A DNA stretch of 64,000 nucleotides from F1-120-MAGs238 sp964484185 (lineage in GTDB: Bacteria; Planctomycetota; Phycisphaerae; Phycisphaerales; UBA1924): the NCBI GenBank assembly GCA_964484185.1, contig CAZAEQ010000003.1:115823-179822 (forward strand), written 5' to 3'. The notes beneath the pieces are model-generated. The model saw only the letters and a program-made list of their open reading frames with translations. It made no database searches and was not told the DNA's origin. The translations under genes were made by a program, and so were the position numbers. Shown here piece after piece: positions 59,485 through 64,000 of this stretch (the stretch's first letter is position 1; each line of letters begins with the position of its first letter).

Positions 59485-60564
59485 CTATTTTACCGGAACT
59501 GGCTCAGGTTGAACTGCTGGTGCAGGCGCTGCTCCCTCAGGTGCAGCCAGCTCCTGCAGTGATGGAATGCCGTCATACTTCTGGAAATCGTCAATTTCCT
59601 TCTGCGTCGGCGCTGAAGAATCCCACGCCGCAAGATACAACGCCCCAAGCATCGAGCCCGCCTCCATCAAACGATCCCCAATCAAGCGGCCGCCCTGCAG
59701 GCCCTCAAGATCTCCTGTCTTCTTCATGCGATACAGCTCGCCAACCATCTCATGCGACCGCCAGACATAACTCATCACATCGCTCCACGGATCCAGAGCG
59801 TTCATTTCCGTTTGCTGGGGCATCGCCTCTCTCAACGCACTGAACTGAAACTTGTGCATTCGCGGCACCTCTCCATCGATATACGCATGAAAGCCCTTGT
59901 CAGTGGTATACCCATCCGGATTCTCGCCCACCCACCCATGATGATGCTTGGTAGTGTGCAATGGCTGCGCTGCATCGCCCACAAAGTGCGCCAGCATCCC
60001 CATCTCAACACACATCTGCATCCGCATCATCTTTAACTGGTCTGCGCGGCGCGGCTCGTTTAATCCTTCAATGATCCGATACGTAAGAAAGCACGTCTTG
60101 AGCTTTCCATAATGCTCCAAAATCGCGTGCGGCAGAAAACCCGGCCATTCATTCACCTTCGCCGGGTCCATCGCCGGATTCACAGGCCGCCCCTTGAAGT
60201 CCGCCCCAGCCTTCGCCCGCGCCAGAACCATCTGCGTAATAAACTCGTTCCGCAGCGGCGAGATTTCAAAGAACTTCATCCCGTACGCATCCAGGTCTTC
60301 AATATCGATGTAGTGATCAACATTGTTCGTATGCGTCAGCTGCGCGATCTTCACCGACCGGTATCGATCCGGCATCACCGATCCATCAGCCACCTGTGCC
60401 TGCATATCCCCATCACCAAACCACACCGGCGTTCCCGCTCGCTCATGAAATCGATCAAGTGCAAGCAGCGTAATCAACCGATGTGTCGGCGCATCCCACG
60501 CCATCGCAAAAGAAGCGGTGCAAAGTGCGGCGGCGGCGGCGAGAATCTGATAGCAGCGTTTCAT
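59485..60564 (-). CDS. Secreted S1/P1-nuclease or phospholipase C-like zinc hydrolase
   Basis: About 359 residues from the ATG at 60564 (signal MKRCYQILAAAAALCTASFA; an ATG at 60576 is in frame). The mature protein starts at Trp (WDAPTHR), whose N-terminal Trp is a zinc ligand in this fold. The paired motif MLAHFVGDAAQPLHTTKHHH, together with VDHYIDIED near 95, gives the other His/Asp ligands. This is the plan of S1/P1 nucleases and zinc-dependent phospholipase C. The substrate (nucleic acid or phospholipid) cannot be decided from sequence. It is exported; a Pro/Ala-rich tail ends the protein. Confidence 0.8.
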   Translation of the reverse strand: MKRCYQILAAAAALCTASFAMAWDAPTHRLITLLALDRFHERAGTPVWFGDGDMQAQVADGSVMPDRYRSVKIAQLTHTNNVDHYIDIEDLDAYGMKFFEISPLRNEFITQMVLARAKAGADFKGRPVNPAMDPAKVNEWPGFLPHAILEHYGKLKTCFLTYRIIEGLNEPRRADQLKMMRMQMCVEMGMLAHFVGDAAQPLHTTKHHHGWVGENPDGYTTDKGFHAYIDGEVPRMHKFQFSALREAMPQQTEMNALDPWSDVMSYVWRSHEMVGELYRMKKTGDLEGLQGGRLIGDRLMEAGSMLGALYLAAWDSSAPTQKEIDDFQKYDGIPSLQELAAPEGAAPAPAVQPEPVPVK

Positions 60565-60633
60565 GAAAAGCTCCAAAAAGCCGGTGGTGAACCTTGTGGA
60601 AGATAGGAAGGCAAATTCCCAATAAAGAGCACG

Positions 60634-61056
60634 ATGCCCGTAGACCCATTCTTTCTAGATAAGGAAAGACGCCTGCCGCCAGAAGAAGTTCGGCCAAGGC
60701 GACTTTGGCCATGGTTCGTTGCTGCAGCGGCCATTCTTTTGGCCTCTCTCTTTGCCTGGGCTTGGTTCAATCCTCATGGGGCGGTCGTGTTCGGCCTGGC
60801 CTTGCTTGGGCTCATTATCTCACTCTTCATCTGGGCAACCGGCGCAAGAGTGCAGCAAGACGGCATCGCCGGGCTCTTCTATGAACGCTCATTGCTTACC
60901 GACATCGCTCTGGGCGAGCACGACCGCAGCGCATGGCCCAACGCCCTCCTCGCACTTGCAATTCTCATCGGCGTTGTCTCAGGATTCATCCTGGGCAACC
61001 GCCACCCGCAACTCATCCCTTTTCGCTCAACCCCAGCGCAGCAATCACAACCTTGA
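60634..61056 (+). CDS. Small membrane protein of unknown function
   Basis: 140 residues with three transmembrane segments: LWPWFVAAAAILLASLFAWA, VVFGLALLGLIISLFIW and ALLALAILIGVVSGFILG. The N-terminus is Pro/Arg-rich (DKERRLPPEEVRPRRL) and the C-terminus Gln/Pro-rich. It is divergent from the nuclease gene. The stacked palindromes at 61092-61185 lie just after its stop codon. No family is recognised. Confidence 0.6.
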   Translation: MPVDPFFLDKERRLPPEEVRPRRLWPWFVAAAAILLASLFAWAWFNPHGAVVFGLALLGLIISLFIWATGARVQQDGIAGLFYERSLLTDIALGEHDRSAWPNALLALAILIGVVSGFILGNRHPQLIPFRSTPAQQSQP

Positions 61057-61091
61057 AGTCCTGCTCAGACTTAGCGAATGAACATGCCTTC

Positions 61092-61185
61092 AGGCCGAAG
61101 GCCTCGAAATAATGTAGCCTGGGGTGAAGGTCGCTTCGACCGCCACCCCAGGTAAGCAAGCGTTTCCCGCACTCTGAGAGAGTGC
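61092..61185. repeat. Cluster of three stacked palindromes between convergent genes
   Basis: Three palindromes follow each other. AGGCC-gaa-GGCCT is at 61092-61104. A long composite stem at 61118-61152 has outer arms CCTGGGGTG/CACCCCAGG and inner arms GGTCG/CGACC. GCACTCT-gag-AGAGTGC is at 61169-61185. The block separates the convergent small membrane protein and glnS genes, so it could end both transcripts. Its design resembles intergenic repeat elements common in planctomycetes, from memory rather than a search. Confidence 0.6.
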
Positions 61186-61234
61186 AACCGCCCCTCACCC
61201 TTCAAGGCGAACAGATCCAGCGACGCAAATGTCC

Positions 61235-63031
61235 TTACGCCTTCTCCGCAATCTTCGACCACGTATCTTTCAACGTCACCGTGCGATTGAAAACAAGATG
61301 CGAGTTAGTCGAATCTTTATCCATACAGAAATATCCAACCCGTTCAAACTGGAACCGTCGCAGTCCATCGCCAAACTCCGGCTCATCGCCTCCGCGGCTC
61401 GCCAGTGAAGGCTCCACGATCGCGTTCTTGATAATCGTCAGTGAATTGGGATTCACATCATCAAGGTAATCGCCGGTCTTCTTCCCCGGCTCTTCCACAT
61501 TGAACAGGCGATCGAAGATGCGAATCTCCGCCGCCACGCCATGCGTCGCCGAAACCCAGTGGATCGTCCCCTTCACCTTGCGGCCATCAGGCGGATTGCT
61601 CCCGCCACGAGTCTCCGGGTCATACGTGCAGCGCAGCTCAGTAATCTTCCCCGCCGCATCTTTCACCACACTCACACACTTCACCCAGTACGCAGCACGC
61701 AAGCGAACTTCCGCCCCCGGCGCAAGCCGAAAGAACTTCTTTGGCGGCACTTCCATGAAATCATCCTGATCAATAAAGATCTCGCGGCTGAACTTCACCA
61801 TGCGTCCGCCCGCTTCTGGCTTCTCCGGATTGTTCATCGCTTCAAATTCTTCGGTCTTGCCCTCAGGATAATTCTCAATCACTACCTTAAGCGGATTGAG
61901 CACAGCCATCCGCCGCGGCGCAACTTTGTTCAAGTGATCGCGGCACGCATTTTCAAGCCGACCAACATCGATCAAGCTGTTCGCGCGCGTCACGCCGATG
62001 TCATCACAAAATGCCCGGAGCGAATCTGCCGTATATCCGCGCCGACGAATGCCGCAGAGCGTGGGCATTCTCGGATCATCCCACCCGCTCACGCGATTCT
62101 CTGTGACCAGCTTGAGCAAAAACCGCTTGCTCATGACTGTGTAGGTCAGCGCAAGCCGCGCAAACTCAATCTGCTGCGGATGATGAATCGGCATGCCCCA
62201 TTTGGATCCTGGGCAGCGATCTTTGTTGATCGAATTGATAAACCAGTCATACAGCGCTCGATGATTCTCAAACTCCAGCGTACAGATCGAGTGCGTGATT
62301 CCCTCGAGTGAATCTTCCAGCCCGTGGGCCCAGTCATACATCGGATAGATACACCACGCGTTGCCGGTATTGTGGTGGTGCTCATGCACAATGCGATACA
62401 TGATCGGATCGCGCAGATTGAAATTGTTCGAAGTCAGATCGATCTTCGCCCGCAGCGTCATCTTGCCGTTGGGGTGTTTGCCGGCCTTCATCTCTTCAAA
62501 CCGCGCCAGGCTCTCAGCAACCGGCCGATCCCGAAACGGCGAAGTCCCCGGAATCGTCGGCGTTCCGCGGCGAGCCGTCACCTCTTCAGGCGTCAACTCA
62601 CACACATACGCCAACCCCTTCTCAATCAATTCATACGCCCACTTGTACATCTGCTCAAAGTAGTTGGAAGCAAAGAAAAGTCCGCCACCATGCTGGGCCG
62701 GATCATCAAAATGCCCACCCAGCCACTTCACATCGGCCTTGATCGAGTCCACATACTCCTGATCTTCTTTTGCTGGATTGGTGTCATCAAACCGCAAGTT
62801 GAACTTGCCGGCAAAGTTCTTTGCAAGCCCATAGTTCAGACAGATCGATTTGGAGTGCCCAATGTGCAGGTATCCATTAGGCTCAGGCGGAAACCGCGTA
62901 TGAACCTTGGGTGTGCCATCAGCATGCGTGCCCCAGCGGCCGGACTTGGCATCAGCATGAATGATGTCCTCAATGAAATTGGGAACACGGGGGGCGGGAG
63001 TGGCGGGGGTTGTGGGTGCAGAGTCGGTCAT
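61235..63031 (-). CDS. glnS: Glutamine-tRNA ligase
   Basis: 598 residues from the ATG at 63031 (MTDSAPTTPATPAP); the longer frame to 63142 lacks support. Class I synthetase: HIGH motif in PEPNGYLHIGHSKSI (about 56-59) and the KMSKS equivalent VMSKRFLL. DDTNPAKEDQEYVDSIK and CTLEFENHRALYDWFINS are typical GlnRS segments, and the C-terminal beta-barrel anticodon domains are present. It charges tRNA-Gln directly. Bacteria with GlnRS usually do not need the GatCAB route for Gln. The transposase gene lies divergent 124 bases upstream of the start. Confidence 0.95.
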   Translation of the reverse strand: MTDSAPTTPATPAPRVPNFIEDIIHADAKSGRWGTHADGTPKVHTRFPPEPNGYLHIGHSKSICLNYGLAKNFAGKFNLRFDDTNPAKEDQEYVDSIKADVKWLGGHFDDPAQHGGGLFFASNYFEQMYKWAYELIEKGLAYVCELTPEEVTARRGTPTIPGTSPFRDRPVAESLARFEEMKAGKHPNGKMTLRAKIDLTSNNFNLRDPIMYRIVHEHHHNTGNAWCIYPMYDWAHGLEDSLEGITHSICTLEFENHRALYDWFINSINKDRCPGSKWGMPIHHPQQIEFARLALTYTVMSKRFLLKLVTENRVSGWDDPRMPTLCGIRRRGYTADSLRAFCDDIGVTRANSLIDVGRLENACRDHLNKVAPRRMAVLNPLKVVIENYPEGKTEEFEAMNNPEKPEAGGRMVKFSREIFIDQDDFMEVPPKKFFRLAPGAEVRLRAAYWVKCVSVVKDAAGKITELRCTYDPETRGGSNPPDGRKVKGTIHWVSATHGVAAEIRIFDRLFNVEEPGKKTGDYLDDVNPNSLTIIKNAIVEPSLASRGGDEPEFGDGLRRFQFERVGYFCMDKDSTNSHLVFNRTVTLKDTWSKIAEKA

Positions 63032-63093
63032 GGGGCATTCTAGTGGGGTGGCAGCGTGGTTTAGAGCGAATTCCTGATGCGGCCCTGTAGATC

Positions 63094-63133
63094 GCACTGG
63101 TACCCCGACCGTAAGGTCGGTGGTGAGGACTTC
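63094..63133. repeat. REP-like palindromic repeat, left copy
   Basis: A 40-base element with an internal hairpin CCGACC-gtaa-GGTCGG (63105-63120). It matches the inverted copy at 63722-63761 in 35 of 40 positions. It lies between glnS and the transposase-like gene. Confidence 0.75.
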
Positions 63134-63155
63134 ACCAGTCACTTGATGGGTTGAG

Positions 63156-63680
63156 ATGCGATGTTACACTGCATCAGTGCCAGCCATCGCATACTTCATC
63201 ACCATTCGCACCTACGGAACATGGCTCCGCGGCGATGAGCGAGGCTGGATTGACCTACATCACTCTCGTTACGGAAGCCCCTATGGCGAGCCCGATGCTT
63301 TGCTCGAGGCGACGCACCAGGCACGGATGAAGCATCCGCCTGTAACACTAAACCGAAAGTCGCGGCAAATCGTTCACGAGGCACTGATCGATGTATGTAA
63401 CCACATCAACCATCGTCTTCACGAGAAAAGCGTTCGTACACAGCATTGCCACATAGTACTTGCGGCTCATCCGAATGGTTCGCGTGCTGCGCCAGCACCA
63501 GAGAAACTCGTAGGTATCCTGAAATCTCGCGCGACTCGACTACTCGCTGACGCCAGCCTTTATCCGCGAGGTGCAAGAATCTGGGCCGACCAAGGAAGCA
63601 CTCGGCACCTGTTCACGCCCGAAGATATCGAGATCGCAGCGCGGTACGTTCGTGATGGCCAGGGCGAGGATCTGGATTAG
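63156..63680 (+). CDS. REP-associated tyrosine transposase-like (RAYT / IS200-type) protein
   Basis: 174 residues; GTG at 63177 is an alternative start. It follows the Y1/HUH transposase-like family: YFITIRTYGTWLRGDERGWI at the N-terminus, a HUH-like CHIVLAAHP near 105-115 (weak), and a C-terminal WADQGSTRHLFTPEDIEIAA with YVRDGQG, typical of RAYT proteins. Those proteins mobilise or act on REP palindromes, and both flanks carry such palindromes here (63094-63133 and 63722-63761, inverted). It looks domesticated: single gene, intact frame, no accessory ORF and no insertion-sequence ends other than the palindromes. Confidence 0.78.
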   Translation: MRCYTASVPAIAYFITIRTYGTWLRGDERGWIDLHHSRYGSPYGEPDALLEATHQARMKHPPVTLNRKSRQIVHEALIDVCNHINHRLHEKSVRTQHCHIVLAAHPNGSRAAPAPEKLVGILKSRATRLLADASLYPRGARIWADQGSTRHLFTPEDIEIAARYVRDGQGEDLD

Positions 63681-64000
63681 GCAGTTCTTGGGCGCGTCTA
63701 CTCGCCATCTGATGCCTTGAGGAAGTGCTCGCCGCCGACCTCACGGTCGGGGTACCAGCGCGGAGATGAGGCGTGCTCTGCGATCAACCGCAGACACGTC
63801 CACTCCGGCGTCTGATACCGGACAATCCGTGCCCCCGAAACGTCCGATACTGGCCCGATAACCCACCAAGAAAACACAACATTACCTTAGAATTTTGTAA
63901 TAAAAGCAAGGTCCAAAACTAGGGAAAACACTGGGTGTACCGGAAGCTTTGCGCCCGCGATGCGCGCCCCCTAACACGAGGATTTTTCGCGCGGTTGAAA
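63681..64000. other. Region after the RAYT gene
   Basis: This 320-base stretch contains the right REP-like copy (63722-63761). The rest has no coding frame of note and no recognised RNA. It runs off the window edge. Confidence 0.5.
63722..63761. repeat. REP-like palindromic repeat, right copy (inverted)
   Basis: Inverse complement of the left copy at 63094-63133 with five mismatches in 40 bases, including the palindromic core CCGACC-tcac-GGTCGG. Placed in opposite orientation on the other side of the transposase-like gene, which gives a 668-base unit bounded by inverted repeats. Confidence 0.75.

Noticed and set aside
1..64000. tRNA, rRNA or CRISPR arrays
   Set aside because: No tRNA-like T-loop with paired arms, no rRNA-like stretch and no regular short direct repeats were seen. 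The repeated dockerin-coding DNA is protein repeat, not CRISPR.

Overview
The window looks like chromosomal DNA from a planctomycete, most likely a member of the Phycisphaerae. Several things point there. Secreted proteins carry 'GC-type' dockerin tails (paired DFNxDGxxDFFDYLDF motifs ending in Gly-Cys). PEP-CTERM-like proteins with a PTPG variant motif occur in tandem. A DUF1800/DUF1501 pair, ECF sigma factor plus Ser/Thr kinase gene pairs, and a MqnB-like (futalosine pathway) gene are also present. No rRNA, tRNA or CRISPR array was recognised. Assignments come from reading motifs in the sequence, without database searches.

Layout. 1-6.4 kb: end of a HEAT-repeat protein, a zinc-type dehydrogenase, a minus-strand operon (YqaA-like membrane protein, UDP-glucose 4-epimerase, secreted alpha/beta hydrolase, unknown protein) and a divergent GbsR/MarR regulator. 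6.4-12 kb: an oversized signal peptidase I, an FHA-GAF-PP2C phosphatase and a secreted, divergent GH13 protein. 12-19.2 kb: a secreted subtilase with a GC-dockerin tail, recR, rpoN, a membrane protein and a two-halved ABC-2 permease. 19.5-22.7 kb: three tandem PEP-CTERM paralogues. 22.7-26.5 kb: short asparaginase-like protein, DUF1800 and DUF1501. 26.5-32 kb: a minus-strand type IV pilus/type II secretion inner-membrane operon (PilM, PilN, PilO, PilP-like, PilB-like). 32-37.5 kb: futalosine hydrolase-like protein, efflux adaptor, PAS-GAF-receiver protein, dienelactone hydrolase. 37.5-41.3 kb: a GldA/GldF/GldG-like ABC exporter. 41.3-50.5 kb: a minus-strand cluster of two 949-codon LamG/GC-dockerin paralogues flanking an ECF sigma factor and a receptor-like Ser/Thr kinase. 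50.7-57 kb: second subtilase, an orphan dockerin tail, an M16 peptidase and a cyclodeaminase. 57-64 kb: ychF, membrane proteins, an S1/P1-type nuclease, glnS and a REP-associated transposase flanked by inverted palindromic repeats.

Themes. Much of the window concerns the cell surface: secreted proteases, LamG and PEP-CTERM proteins, pilus assembly, an ABC exporter and an unusual leader peptidase. These sit beside matching signalling genes (ECF/kinase, FHA/PP2C, PAS-GAF-REC and sigma-54). The points most worth following up are the LamG-ECF-kinase-LamG cluster, the signal peptidase with an insert of about 350 residues, the RAYT/REP locus, and the stacked palindromes between 61.09 and 61.19 kb.
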